Virus record (IMG/VR): IMGVR_UViG_3300025913_000316
Location: 1-21,901 of that record
From: a virus
Length of the DNA stretch: 21,901 nucleotides
Reading direction: 5' to 3' (one strand)
Each line of letters starts with the position of its first letter. Position 1 is the stretch's first letter. Of this stretch, positions 1-8,199 are shown in pieces. The position numbers and the translations under genes are program-made. The notes beneath the pieces are model-generated. The model searched no databases, was not told the DNA's origin, and saw only the letters and a program-made list of their open reading frames with translations.

Positions 1-110
1 TTGGTATTGCCTACCTGCTGAGAAAAGGAGCCAAGGAGATACGCCGGGACGCCTTTCTGAAGCAGTTGCACGTTCAACGGGCTGAATGGATTGTTTGCGT
101 ATGCTGGCAT
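1..110 (-). CDS. Start of an unidentified late protein, cut by the window edge
   Basis: Only the first 36 residues are visible, beginning MPAYANNPFS and continuing off the left edge. The ATG at 110 follows a strong ribosome site (AAGGAG about 5 bases upstream), and the stop codon of the preceding gene sits just before that site, so the two genes are tightly linked. The visible part is too short to identify. It follows three probable internal or ejection proteins, so another virion protein is a reasonable guess, but this is inference from position only. Confidence 0.75.
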   Translation of the reverse strand, partial: MPAYANNPFSPLNVQLLQKGVPAYLLGSFSQQVGNT

Positions 111-119
111 CTTTTCTCC

Positions 120-1202
120 TTATTGACCTAAAACTCTTGGTACGATTTTCCCTAGCAGTCCCGTGCGTCTTGCTAATTCTTCCCCGACAAATCCAGCGCC
201 TATCAATCCAAGCCTACGAAGTTTGGCGTTGTTGGCATATTCCTTCATGGCTCCGGTATAGCGCGTAGCCTGATCTGGAGGCAGAGCATTGGTAACATCT
301 GAGTTCAATGCATCCTTTACTCCTCCCACGTTTCGGCGCATCTTGGGAGCAGAAGGGTCTTCCATGGCCCTTCTAAGGAATCCGGGTTTCTTGGTTTCCG
401 TAGTCACGTTCTCGTAAAACCGTCGCGCTTCGGGGAAATTTGGGTCACCCGCAGTCGGAACCTGATCGACGCGAGTTCCAAGTTTTCTGACCACAGTGTT
501 ATCTTTGCTTCCAGTTCTCACTAAATTGCGAAATGTATCAATCGCCGGAGTCGTCTGATTTAGGGGCACTGGAGTATTGGCGTTTTGGGCCTCTATATCT
601 CTGAATGCTTCAACCGCCCTACTCCGCAAAGGGAGCGGGTTAAATGCCTGATTAGCCGCACTCAAGCCGCTCCGAATAGGCTTAACCATTCCGCTTGCTT
701 CAATCAGTGGCGCAATCTGAGTTGCCGCTCCAGTAAGCGTTCCCATCGCTCCGGGATTTGTAGCAACGTCCATAACGCGGTCAAGGTAAGATTCTCCGGG
801 TTTGGATGGAGGCGCTTGCTCTGCTGCTTTGTCCATAGCCGGACCAGCAAACGGAATAGCGGAAATTGCATGAGAGGCTAACCCCCACGGATTGCCTTCT
901 GACGCATCTTTTAATCCATGTCCAATTTCGGATGCTGACCGCATCGCGCCATGCGCTAAACCTTCAGCTAGCCCCATTCCCGGAATCTGCTCAAAGGCGT
1001 GCTGGATAGGGTGCGCTTTCATTTGCTCCGCATCTGCTTTAGCGGATTCATGGTCCAAGCCGAACTGCTTTCCGAATGACTCAAGGAACCCCGGCTCTTT
1101 CGCGGGTGTGCTTGCCGGAATGAAGTCATTGCCAGCGGGGATAAAGTCCGGTTGTGCCGGAATGAAGTCAGGCTGACTACTTGGCTGCTTTTGCGGGGGC
1201 AT
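120..1202 (-). CDS. Probable virion (ejection-type) protein with three N-terminal DFIPA repeats
   Basis: A 360-aa protein not recognised by family. The start at 1202 is chosen because AAAGGAG lies about 10 bases before it; a longer open frame to 1301 lies inside the upstream gene and lacks such a site. Residues 10-30 are three tandem seven-residue units ending DFIPA (QPDFIPA, QPDFIPA, GNDFIPA). Residues 50-190 are rich in Ala, Gly and Pro with short hydrophobic stretches (IPFAGPAMDKAAEQ), as in phage proteins that cross membranes during DNA ejection. The C terminus is basic with a glycine-rich hydrophobic segment (LRRLGLIGAGFVGEELARR). It overlaps the upstream gene by 26 bases. The virion role is inferred from position after the tail genes; no enzymatic motif is visible. 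Confidence 0.75.
   Translation of the reverse strand: MPPQKQPSSQPDFIPAQPDFIPAGNDFIPASTPAKEPGFLESFGKQFGLDHESAKADAEQMKAHPIQHAFEQIPGMGLAEGLAHGAMRSASEIGHGLKDASEGNPWGLASHAISAIPFAGPAMDKAAEQAPPSKPGESYLDRVMDVATNPGAMGTLTGAATQIAPLIEASGMVKPIRSGLSAANQAFNPLPLRSRAVEAFRDIEAQNANTPVPLNQTTPAIDTFRNLVRTGSKDNTVVRKLGTRVDQVPTAGDPNFPEARRFYENVTTETKKPGFLRRAMEDPSAPKMRRNVGGVKDALNSDVTNALPPDQATRYTGAMKEYANNAKLRRLGLIGAGFVGEELARRTGLLGKIVPRVLGQ
1113..1175 (-). repeat. Three tandem 21-base units encoding QPDFIPA-type heptads
   Basis: Bases 1155-1175, 1134-1154 and 1113-1133 encode QPDFIPA, QPDFIPA and GNDFIPA. The DNA units differ at several third positions, so the peptide rather than the DNA is being kept, which suggests a functional short linear motif near the N terminus of this virion protein. 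Confidence 0.85.
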
Positions 1203-2568
1203 ACCAACCTGCTCCTTTCGGTCCATTGGCATCAAAGTGATAGCCGTCCGGTACATTCGCTGGACGCTGTGGCTGATTGCCGCTCGGCGCAGCAGGTACA
1301 TCTTTGCCGCCAGCCTTGGCGTAGCCTCTCAGCCATGAGTCAGCGTGATCGATGCGGGAAATCAAATCCTCTGGCGACTGCGCTTCTCCGAACATCTTCT
1401 TTAACTCTTCACGGTATTGCTGACCGCCGCGAGCGCCGAAGTGAGTACGAACCACAGCCGAAGCCAGCAAATCAAGGTCAGTGTTCAATCCAGCAAACTC
1501 AGGGAAGTCCTTGCCCCCCTTGTTGACCAGCAACTCGTTCCAACGACCAGCGGCAGGGCCAAGCGAACTAGCCAACTGCTTCACTTCGGCTTTCACGTTT
1601 TCCGCCATCGGCAGAACTGTTTCAGCCATCTCTCCCATATTCCGCATGGTCGTAGTTGGGATATTCTGAGAGCCGCCCTGTGTCAAAGTGCGATAGCCCT
1701 CTGGTAGAGGTTTACCTACCTGTGGACGGACCACGGAATTAGTCTCCGGATCAACCACAAACGGAGGCACTTGGAACGCCTGCGGATTCGGCCTGAATCC
1801 CGTTACCTGCTGTCCGGTGTCAGGGTCGGTATAGATTCCCCGCAGAGGATCAAAGTTGGCATAGGCGGGCTTCCCATTGAGGGTTCCACCTACATGCTGG
1901 AGCTTATCCACTGTCCTGCCATAGTGCAGACCTTCCACATCACCCGGCTTATAAGCACCTGAGTGCTTTTCCATCTCCACGGGCTGTCCGGATGGCGTAA
2001 GCATCCCCGGAACCTGCTCGTATTCAGGCAGCGGGTGTTCGCGCATCTTGGTTTCAGACTCTAGGTTTCCAGTGCTTGCCGCTTGGAGCGCCCGAGTAGA
2101 AGCCGCATTAGGTGCCACTTCGGGAGTTTCCGCATTGAGATGTCCAGCCGTAGCCGCCTGCTGCTCCTGAAGGCTCTTGTCTTCGAGTTCCTTGTTGAGT
2201 CGGTTGGCTAACCCCCCTTCCTTCTCCCGCATATTCAACTGCGTGCCTTCAATGTTCGCCATGGTTGCTGGAGCTACGATGTTCCCTGCGATATTCCCGA
2301 TTTGGGAAAACACATGCGCCAGCTTGCCGAGCTTGCCGGGATGATTCTCAGGCGTTCCCCACGGATGCGCTTCTGCCCATCTGACCTTCTGTAGCTTCTG
2401 CTGGTCCTGATCTATCTGCTGCGCTATAGGGTCTTCCGTCACTCTCTGCGGAGCAACAGGTGGCAAAGCAGGAGGCATATCACTGACAGGTGCCCACGGT
2501 CCCGGATCGGGAGGCGGAGCATCCAACTGCGTCGAATTACGAACTACTGCCCAAGGAGATACGGCCAT
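1177..2568 (-). CDS. Probable internal virion or ejection protein, 463 aa
   Basis: A 463-aa protein without a recognised family. The ATG at 2568 shares a base with the stop of the preceding gene (TGATG), a translational-coupling arrangement, and is preferred to a TTG one codon earlier. Residues 40-180 are rich in Gln, Glu, Ala and Asn with helix-forming, coiled-coil-like runs (KELEDKSLQEQQAATAGHLN). The middle has a turn-rich stretch with GIYTDPDTGQQ. The tail ends in a VPDGYHFDANGPKGAGWY motif, a Gly/Trp C-terminal signature of a kind seen in other phage virion proteins (from memory, not searched). Its place between two other Ala/Gly-rich proteins after the tail module suggests the trio equivalent to the internal proteins of T7 or P22. 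This is contextual inference. Confidence 0.78.
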   Translation of the reverse strand: MAVSPWAVVRNSTQLDAPPPDPGPWAPVSDMPPALPPVAPQRVTEDPIAQQIDQDQQKLQKVRWAEAHPWGTPENHPGKLGKLAHVFSQIGNIAGNIVAPATMANIEGTQLNMREKEGGLANRLNKELEDKSLQEQQAATAGHLNAETPEVAPNAASTRALQAASTGNLESETKMREHPLPEYEQVPGMLTPSGQPVEMEKHSGAYKPGDVEGLHYGRTVDKLQHVGGTLNGKPAYANFDPLRGIYTDPDTGQQVTGFRPNPQAFQVPPFVVDPETNSVVRPQVGKPLPEGYRTLTQGGSQNIPTTTMRNMGEMAETVLPMAENVKAEVKQLASSLGPAAGRWNELLVNKGGKDFPEFAGLNTDLDLLASAVVRTHFGARGGQQYREELKKMFGEAQSPEDLISRIDHADSWLRGYAKAGGKDVPAAPSGNQPQRPANVPDGYHFDANGPKGAGWYAPAKAAK

Positions 2569-3122
2569 CAATATCCACCCGGCTTGTAAGCCTTACTGGC
2601 ACCCGTTATGGATGCGATTGTGTCATTGAGATTCTGAAGCCATCCAGTTTTGTTCCCAGCGATTTCCGCGTTGATGTCGTTGGCTTCCTGGCCCTGCGAT
2701 TCAAGCATCCCTGACGTGTCGATGCCGTACATCTTCTGCAATCCGCCAGCGCCTTCCTGCATCTGTTGCTGTTTCAGGTTCTCGTTCTGCGCCTGAATGC
2801 CCTCCGAGGCTCCTGCGGCTGCTTTCATGCGGTCACGGGAGATGTCGCCTAGTGCGGCCTGGAACCCGCCAGCGTTGTGGGAGGCGGCTGCGCGTTGGTC
2901 TGCCGCCCCCATCAACCCAGACGCGGCCCCCCCGGCCCCGCCCAAGGCTGCTCCTGTTTCCGCTGCAATGCCTTCCTGACCCAATCCTTGAGGATGGAGC
3001 ATTTCGTTGGTCAGAAATGGGGTGAGGTTTGCGCCGACGCCCTGCGCTTCGTTTCCAAGAGTGGAGGCTGTCTGTCCGGCTTGCTTGTAGGCGTTACCAG
3101 CTTGCGAAACTGCGCTACGCAT
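2568..3122 (-). CDS. Small Ala/Gly-rich probable ejection protein, 184 aa
   Basis: A 184-aa protein very rich in Ala, Gly and Gln. It starts with MRSAVSQAGNAYKQAGQTAS, has a glycine-rich block near residues 55-75 (TGAALGGAGGAASGLMGAAD), then a Gln-rich helical region (NENLKQQQMQEG). There is no cysteine and no enzyme motif. Glycine-rich amphipathic proteins of this size directly after tail genes are often internal or ejected virion proteins, comparable in position to T7 gp14 or P22 gp7; that assignment is inference. Its start overlaps the end of the upstream 64-aa gene by 8 bases and its stop overlaps the next start (TGATG). Confidence 0.75.
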   Translation of the reverse strand: MRSAVSQAGNAYKQAGQTASTLGNEAQGVGANLTPFLTNEMLHPQGLGQEGIAAETGAALGGAGGAASGLMGAADQRAAASHNAGGFQAALGDISRDRMKAAAGASEGIQAQNENLKQQQMQEGAGGLQKMYGIDTSGMLESQGQEANDINAEIAGNKTGWLQNLNDTIASITGASKAYKPGGY

Positions 3123-3309
3123 GAGGAACCTCGCTATTGGCGACTAGTAGCCGCTCTCTAGATTCCGCGCTAAATCCTTCGGGAACCTCATCTAAGGAGA
3201 CAATGCCCTTTTCGTCTAGTAATTGCTGAACACGCGCAAAGTGAAGCGACAATGAATCCATTGCCTCACAAAGCATCTGAATTGTCTCTTCGATAGGTCT
3301 GTCAGACAT
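3115..3309 (-). CDS. Small hypothetical protein, 64 aa
   Basis: A 64-aa acidic protein beginning MSDRPIEETIQMLCEAMDSL. The first 35 residues form an amphipathic helix; the rest is charged with EVPEGFSAESRERL. It overlaps the GNAT-like gene upstream by 8 bases and the Ala/Gly-rich protein gene downstream by 8 bases, so it is embedded in the late operon and likely translated by coupling. No family is recognised. A small chaperone or adaptor for a neighbouring virion protein is possible but unsupported. Confidence 0.65.
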   Translation of the reverse strand: MSDRPIEETIQMLCEAMDSLSLHFARVQQLLDEKGIVSLDEVPEGFSAESRERLLVANSEVPHA

Positions 3310-3691
3310 TCTCTACGCTCCTCGAATAAAGCGCCCAATCACGTTCCTTGGCCCAACCCATCCGAGTCAGTACAGGAGAGAAGTCTGGTTCTATTTCAGG
3401 AGGGACTACGCAAACGATTTCGCTTAGACCCTTCTCCCATGCCGCCCGGACAACTTCAGGCTGTAGCTCCTCAACACTACGGCCCTTTGTTACCGGGCTT
3501 CCATCCACCAGGAGGAAAGTCTCCGCTGTAATGCGCAAAAACATCGCGCCTACAACGCGCCCATCGACCTCACGGACCTTTTTAACCAATATGAGTGGCG
3601 ATGTGAGATCAGGTAAAGGATAGTCGAATCCTTGCCGTTTGTGAATATCTTTTATTGCCTCAACGTCTTCGGGACGCGCATCGCGTATCAC
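3302..3691 (-). CDS. GNAT-like acetyltransferase fold protein with degenerate cofactor loop
   Basis: A 129-aa protein that reads like a Gcn5-related N-acetyltransferase: the opening MIRDARPEDVEAIKDIHKRQ matches the first strand and helix of the fold, VDGRVVGAMFLRI matches the central strands, and LTRMGWAKERDWALYSRS matches the terminal strand-helix-strand. The usual acetyl-CoA pyrophosphate loop (Q/R-x-x-G-x-G/A) is not evident; its place is taken by a TKGRSVEELQPEVV stretch, so catalytic activity is doubtful. It starts at GTG 3691, whose GTGA overlaps the stop of the fibronectin-like gene by 4 bases. Phage structural operons often carry such a protein. A role in modifying or assembling tail proteins is inference. 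Confidence 0.7.
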   Translation of the reverse strand: MIRDARPEDVEAIKDIHKRQGFDYPLPDLTSPLILVKKVREVDGRVVGAMFLRITAETFLLVDGSPVTKGRSVEELQPEVVRAAWEKGLSEIVCVVPPEIEPDFSPVLTRMGWAKERDWALYSRSVENV

Positions 3692-4254
3692 TTGGACCCC
3701 AATCTGACACTCGCCTTGCCTAGTCCTACCAACACCTGACCGCCGTTTCTGGCCGTTCCTGACCCTGTTCCCTGTTGAATATCCATCTGCGTCGAACCGG
3801 AGAGCGTGATTGGAATTGGCGTCTTGCCGCCGTAGTAAGTGGGCTTCGATGGAGGAGAGCCGGGATATTGGACTACCGTTGCCACGTAGAACTGGTGATT
3901 GTCTCCAGCCAGATTCTTGGTTGGCAGAACGATGTGAGCGGGAGCGCGGCTTGGCCCGTGGTCGATAATCTGCGAATTGATGAACTCCGGATTCGTGGCT
4001 ACGTGCGTGATGTAGTGAGCGCCGATCTGAAGCGGTGCCGTGTGGTTTACCACCACCTGAAGCATCTCTCCTGCCGTGGTCACAGAGACAGACTCAGGCG
4101 GCTGCGGTGCGGCAATCTTGGCCGTGGGAGATACCCCCGCGTTCCTTGCCGTGGTCTGAATCGCAGGCAGAACATACCGCTCAAGGTAGATACCGAGGTC
4201 TTTGTTATCGTTCTTGATCTTGGCGAGTAAATCCCTGCCCGGTATGCCGCTCAC
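3688..4254 (-). CDS. Tail-associated protein with fibronectin type III-like domain
   Basis: A 188-aa protein. Residues of roughly 48-140 follow a fibronectin type III pattern: a proline-rich lead (APQPPESVSVTTAG), strand EMLQVVVNHTAP, a GAHYITHVATNPEF strand pair, then HIVLPTKNLAGDNHQFYVAT and a closing PSKPTYYGG. Such domains are common on phage tail and surface proteins, where they mediate weak surface or carbohydrate contacts. The start is GTG at 4254, immediately after the TAG of the 1311-aa gene and behind a strong GGGAGGAAA site; no ATG fits as well. It is encoded between the tail nozzle-like protein and the GNAT-like protein. The domain call is by eye from sequence pattern only. Confidence 0.7.
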   Translation of the reverse strand: MSGIPGRDLLAKIKNDNKDLGIYLERYVLPAIQTTARNAGVSPTAKIAAPQPPESVSVTTAGEMLQVVVNHTAPLQIGAHYITHVATNPEFINSQIIDHGPSRAPAHIVLPTKNLAGDNHQFYVATVVQYPGSPPSKPTYYGGKTPIPITLSGSTQMDIQQGTGSGTARNGGQVLVGLGKASVRLGSK

Positions 4255-7200
4255 CTATTTCCTCCCGAGCAACTTGTTCCATGAATCGGCTTTCTGATGA
4301 AGGACTAGATTCGACAGGCTAAATCTAAACCCATCGTTTTCTCTGAACTCGAAGAATGTCCGGGATGCAGCGAAATTTAGGCTGCATTCGCAGTCATTCA
4401 TCGCCGGGTTGCCGGGGCTGAATCCTCCGGGTACGGTCCATGCGTTGTAGTTGGTAGTATCTTCTCCCGGCCCTAACAGGACATTCGGTAGCAGGCGCTC
4501 ATTCACTAGACCTCTTGTTTCGATTTGCGCAACCTGATATCCCCACCGCTGCCGGAACGAACCCGCCATAGGCGTCTGAGGCCTCTTGGTCAACTCAACC
4601 AATCCCGCCGTAGTGTAGAGCGAATCAATCGTCAGCCCGTCATCGGTATCCGCCGTATCGTCAAGGAAGTAGATACGGGAATTAGCCCTGCCGCTACAGA
4701 TGTACACGTTCTGGCTGAGAGGTCCCAGACCTGTCAGCGTCGGAGGCTGCGATTCCACGATTGCCATGTATGGCGAAGGAATCTGCCACAGGCTCCACTT
4801 CCGCCGCATGTCTACCGAGTTCAATGTTCCGAACATGGTAGTGTGCATCTGCGGTTCGCCCTTGAGCGCACCCCCGGAATCAAGTCCCTGATAGTTGCAC
4901 ATCAGGATCACGTTCGGGCTGGATGGCGTCAGGTTTACCGGAGCATTGGGCAGATAGAAGTTAGGCGTAGGGATGGGAAGGCCAATGAACAGCCTGCGAT
5001 GCACTACGTCATTCTTGACCCAGATAGTCTTTGCCGAGGGCCAGTAGATCGAGTCCCATATCTGGTAAATCTCCTGCGTAATCTTTCCCGGCTGACCGCC
5101 CTCAAAGATGTAGAGGCCGTTGCGGTTCGCCATCGCAATCCACTGTTCGCCAAAGTCGTAGGCCAGTATCCCGATAGCTCCCGACTTCTGCGCTACTTCG
5201 GGCTCATCCCATTGCGCGGGTTCAAGATTGGCCGATGCCTGGAGCGAATACATCGACGTGCCTTCAATTGTTCCCTTGAGGCCATAGAGGGTGTCGTACA
5301 TGACTACGGCGCCATTCAATGGCTGCTGGTTTTCTGAGGAGAACTCCACTCTTCCCGTTACCGCGTCAAACTGCTCCGGAAGTCCCGCGTAGGACATGAA
5401 GAACGATGTCGTCAGTACCGGGATTGCCGTGGGGAAGATTTCAATGCGGTCTATCTCCACGTCGGCATTGGGCTGCAATTCCAGCCCCCTGACTCCCAAC
5501 AAAAGGGACGCTGGAATCTGCGGAAGCCCGGTAGTCAGTACGCCCTCATAAATCCCGTAGTCCGTGGTCATTGCGGAGAAGGGCAGCGAGAAGAATGATG
5601 CCTGAATCCCCGCCGCGCTGAGGTAGATTTGGAGCGCACCCGCCGTGATGCCGGAAGGAATACGCGCCGTGACCCTGACGCTGTACCCGGTGTTCGGCTG
5701 GAGAATGGGAACCTTGTAGGCGTCCTGATAGGCATTCTGCGTAATAAGCCCGATAGACGCGAGAGACAACCCGCCATTCTTGATGTAGTAGGCATTGCCG
5801 AATCGCGGCGAGACGATCAGTGACCCGTAGATGTCCGGAGTAGACCATCCAAGAGGTACCAATTGACCGTCCTGCTGCGAAGGCAGGTAGCCTCCGTCAA
5901 AGGAGAGGTTATTGAAGTTCTGTATCTTGTTCCGGCACAGTCCTACGCCCAGACGTTCCGCGTACTTCACGATAAAGCCGGGATCGCCAATCTCAATCTG
6001 GTTGAACAGGTTGTAGCCATACACATCGACAGCCAGCGCATTCAGGAGAACCGAATCCGAGAATGTCAGCGTGGCCGAGGTAGAAACGTTGTCTGGGATG
6101 ATGAACGACGTAGCCGTATAGGTCACGTCATTGACCACATAATCCACTTCGTCCGGGATGGTAAAGAAGTTCGCTCCCGGAGTCCCGTTCTGACCCGGCT
6201 CCGTGATGATAATGCCGCGCTTCACGACGTTAGGCGGTCCTACGGGAATCTGCGATACGAACAGAGACGTGGTGTTTTCAGGACACGTAAAGATGACCGG
6301 AGGAGCAGGAGCCGTGTAGTAGCCGTTGCGGGTAATGAAGAAAACCGACCCTTGCCGGGTTCCCGGACCGATCAACTGCGCACTGGCAGGAATGAAGGTC
6401 AGCGTACCGCCTGTCGCGTTGCCGTAAATCGGGCTGGTCGTGGTGGTCAGCAACGGCAGTCCGGGATCGAACTGGAAGATCGTCCCTGCGGTGGTTGCGA
6501 GTCCATCTTCCGGGACGCTTGCCGCCGTGGTTACAGGAACCGAAAGAGTAAACGTGCCCGTCGTTCCCCCCGACGCTCCGGTAATGGTTGCGTTGGCGAG
6601 ATTCAGGGCACCATTGGCATTCGTTGTCCCGGTGATGGTGACAAGCTGCCCGATAGTGGGAGGGGTTCCCGAGTTCACCGAATAGTTGTAGGTAGCTACC
6701 GACGCCGTGACGGAGGTGTTGGTAATGACCATAGCCGCCGAGTTGAGCGCAGCCGAGATGGGCCACGTGGCATCCCATGAAGCTACCGATGACCCTGAAA
6801 TAGTAACGTTGTTCCCTACCTGAAGCCCGGGAACCGGAACCGCCATGGTCAGCGTAGCTGCAGACTGCTGGTACTGTCCCGCTCCCGCCACGATCTTCTG
6901 ATAGGCCGAGGTCTGCGCCTGCACCGTGAAGTAGTAACGGAAGTGATCCACTCCCGGAGGCTGCGCATTGCCTACCGACGTGACGAGATAGTTGCCGTTC
7001 GCAAACACGGTTCCAGAGATGTAGACATAAACCGATTTCCCGGAATTGAACATGTCTACCAGCGTCTTGTCTTCGGCTTCCGGGTGAGTCGAACCCCCGT
7101 AGAAGGAGGGCGAGTAGTAGACCGTAATCACGTTGCCGGGAGCCGTAGAGCCGGGACCAGTCGATTGCAGTAGGACGCTCAGAGTGCCCGGGTTGGTGAT

Positions 7201-8190
7201 GTCCGAGTTCGCCGGGAACTGCGTGATCGTGGAGATGGCAAAGGTGTTGGCATCGGCCTTCCCCGGAGTGAACACGGGAGGAGCACCCGGACCTACCTGC
7301 GTAATCCTGTCTATCCAGTCTTTGGTGTACTGAAGGGGAATATCGGACCCGGTAGAGCCATTCGAGAAAGCCAGGTATTCGACATCCGGACCGTTGACGC
7401 CCGTGGCATAGGAGTTGGGAGTAATGTCGCCTAACACCTGTACCAATACCCCGGGATTATTGGTCACATCTTCCACGTAGAGATTACCGTCAGCATCGAG
7501 CGCGATATTCTTGACGGTTCCATCCTGCTGCGTGAAGGTAGTAATGAAATTGAAGTTCGCCTGCCCCAGACGGGTTCCGAGCGTAATGGTCACATAGTCC
7601 AGAAACGCCGTAGTCAGGGTAAAGGATGAGTTTACCGTCAGCCTTACGCCAAAGGTGGTTGAGTTGATTTCTGAATGCGTATAGCCCGTTCCCCAGAGGT
7701 CCGAAAGACTGCCAAGAGAGAAGGGTCCAATACTGGACGCCATGGTTATGGACTTCGGCGCTCCTACCGCTACACCGTTCCTAATAATCTGCGCGGTCAG
7801 GGTCGTGGGAGCCGTGGAATAGCCGATCAGGTCTACTTCAATGCCCGTCAGCCCATCCGTGGGAGGAAGGTCAAAGGTAAACTGCGTTACGTCCAAATTG
7901 GACGATGGCACTCCGGAAGACGTGGAGCCTGACCCGGAAGTAAGGACGTTGGCAGGGTTGAGCCATCCGGTTGAGACGGCTCGCTCTGCGGGATTTGGAC
8001 CTAGCGGGATCGGGTCCGGAAAGGTATAGACGTTCCTTAGCCCTGCCCGGGTAAGAGTCGAGCCAACCAGAAAGTCCATATCGTAGCAACGCGGAGACGC
8101 GCCTTCCGGTATGGAGGATTGGTCGGCCAAGGTGACCAATCCCCCATAACTGGAAAGTGCTACCGGAGAACCCCCCGATGTACCGTGCAT
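4255..8190 (-). CDS. Large tail protein, tail-nozzle (tubular B)-like, 1311 aa
   Basis: The largest gene in the window. Residues about 28-50 carry a P-E-G-A-S-P start motif followed by DMDFLVGSTLTRAGL, which resembles the opening of podovirus tail-tube/nozzle proteins that ring the portal exit. Residues 60-640 are Thr/Ser/Val-rich beta sandwiches with repeated V-x-I-x-G and N-G-x-Y-x-V-T-S elements (near residues 390-405, 460-475 and 515-535). The last 380 residues return to propeller-like blades with Trp/Gly/Asp motifs, for example GEQWIAMANRNGLYIFEGG and TIWVKNDVVHRRLFIG. Compared with T7 gp12 (about 800 aa) it is long, the excess being the inserted beta modules. A weak AAGGGGA site precedes ATG 8190. 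The nozzle assignment is inference from order and blade pattern; a baseplate or receptor-binding hub is the alternative. Confidence 0.82.
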   Translation of the reverse strand: MHGTSGGSPVALSSYGGLVTLADQSSIPEGASPRCYDMDFLVGSTLTRAGLRNVYTFPDPIPLGPNPAERAVSTGWLNPANVLTSGSGSTSSGVPSSNLDVTQFTFDLPPTDGLTGIEVDLIGYSTAPTTLTAQIIRNGVAVGAPKSITMASSIGPFSLGSLSDLWGTGYTHSEINSTTFGVRLTVNSSFTLTTAFLDYVTITLGTRLGQANFNFITTFTQQDGTVKNIALDADGNLYVEDVTNNPGVLVQVLGDITPNSYATGVNGPDVEYLAFSNGSTGSDIPLQYTKDWIDRITQVGPGAPPVFTPGKADANTFAISTITQFPANSDITNPGTLSVLLQSTGPGSTAPGNVITVYYSPSFYGGSTHPEAEDKTLVDMFNSGKSVYVYISGTVFANGNYLVTSVGNAQPPGVDHFRYYFTVQAQTSAYQKIVAGAGQYQQSAATLTMAVPVPGLQVGNNVTISGSSVASWDATWPISAALNSAAMVITNTSVTASVATYNYSVNSGTPPTIGQLVTITGTTNANGALNLANATITGASGGTTGTFTLSVPVTTAASVPEDGLATTAGTIFQFDPGLPLLTTTTSPIYGNATGGTLTFIPASAQLIGPGTRQGSVFFITRNGYYTAPAPPVIFTCPENTTSLFVSQIPVGPPNVVKRGIIITEPGQNGTPGANFFTIPDEVDYVVNDVTYTATSFIIPDNVSTSATLTFSDSVLLNALAVDVYGYNLFNQIEIGDPGFIVKYAERLGVGLCRNKIQNFNNLSFDGGYLPSQQDGQLVPLGWSTPDIYGSLIVSPRFGNAYYIKNGGLSLASIGLITQNAYQDAYKVPILQPNTGYSVRVTARIPSGITAGALQIYLSAAGIQASFFSLPFSAMTTDYGIYEGVLTTGLPQIPASLLLGVRGLELQPNADVEIDRIEIFPTAIPVLTTSFFMSYAGLPEQFDAVTGRVEFSSENQQPLNGAVVMYDTLYGLKGTIEGTSMYSLQASANLEPAQWDEPEVAQKSGAIGILAYDFGEQWIAMANRNGLYIFEGGQPGKITQEIYQIWDSIYWPSAKTIWVKNDVVHRRLFIGLPIPTPNFYLPNAPVNLTPSSPNVILMCNYQGLDSGGALKGEPQMHTTMFGTLNSVDMRRKWSLWQIPSPYMAIVESQPPTLTGLGPLSQNVYICSGRANSRIYFLDDTADTDDGLTIDSLYTTAGLVELTKRPQTPMAGSFRQRWGYQVAQIETRGLVNERLLPNVLLGPGEDTTNYNAWTVPGGFSPGNPAMNDCECSLNFAASRTFFEFRENDGFRFSLSNLVLHQKADSWNKLLGRK

Positions 8191-8199
8191 GGATTCCCC

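Noticed and set aside
31-2563. 13-base direct repeat CCAAGGAGATACG at 31-43 and 2551-2563
   Set aside because: The copies lie in different reading frames of two genes, and a few 13-base repeats are expected by chance in a window of this size.
3775-4230. 151-aa open frame on the plus strand
   Set aside because: Antisense shadow of the fibronectin-like gene, without a supported start.
4525-5337. 270-aa open frame on the plus strand
   Set aside because: Antisense shadow of the same tail gene; composition (Arg, His, Pro-rich) is typical of a reversed frame.
5863-6780. 305-aa open frame on the plus strand
   Set aside because: It is antisense to the strong 1311-aa tail gene, is Arg-rich as expected from a mirrored codon pattern, and has no ribosome site or family likeness.
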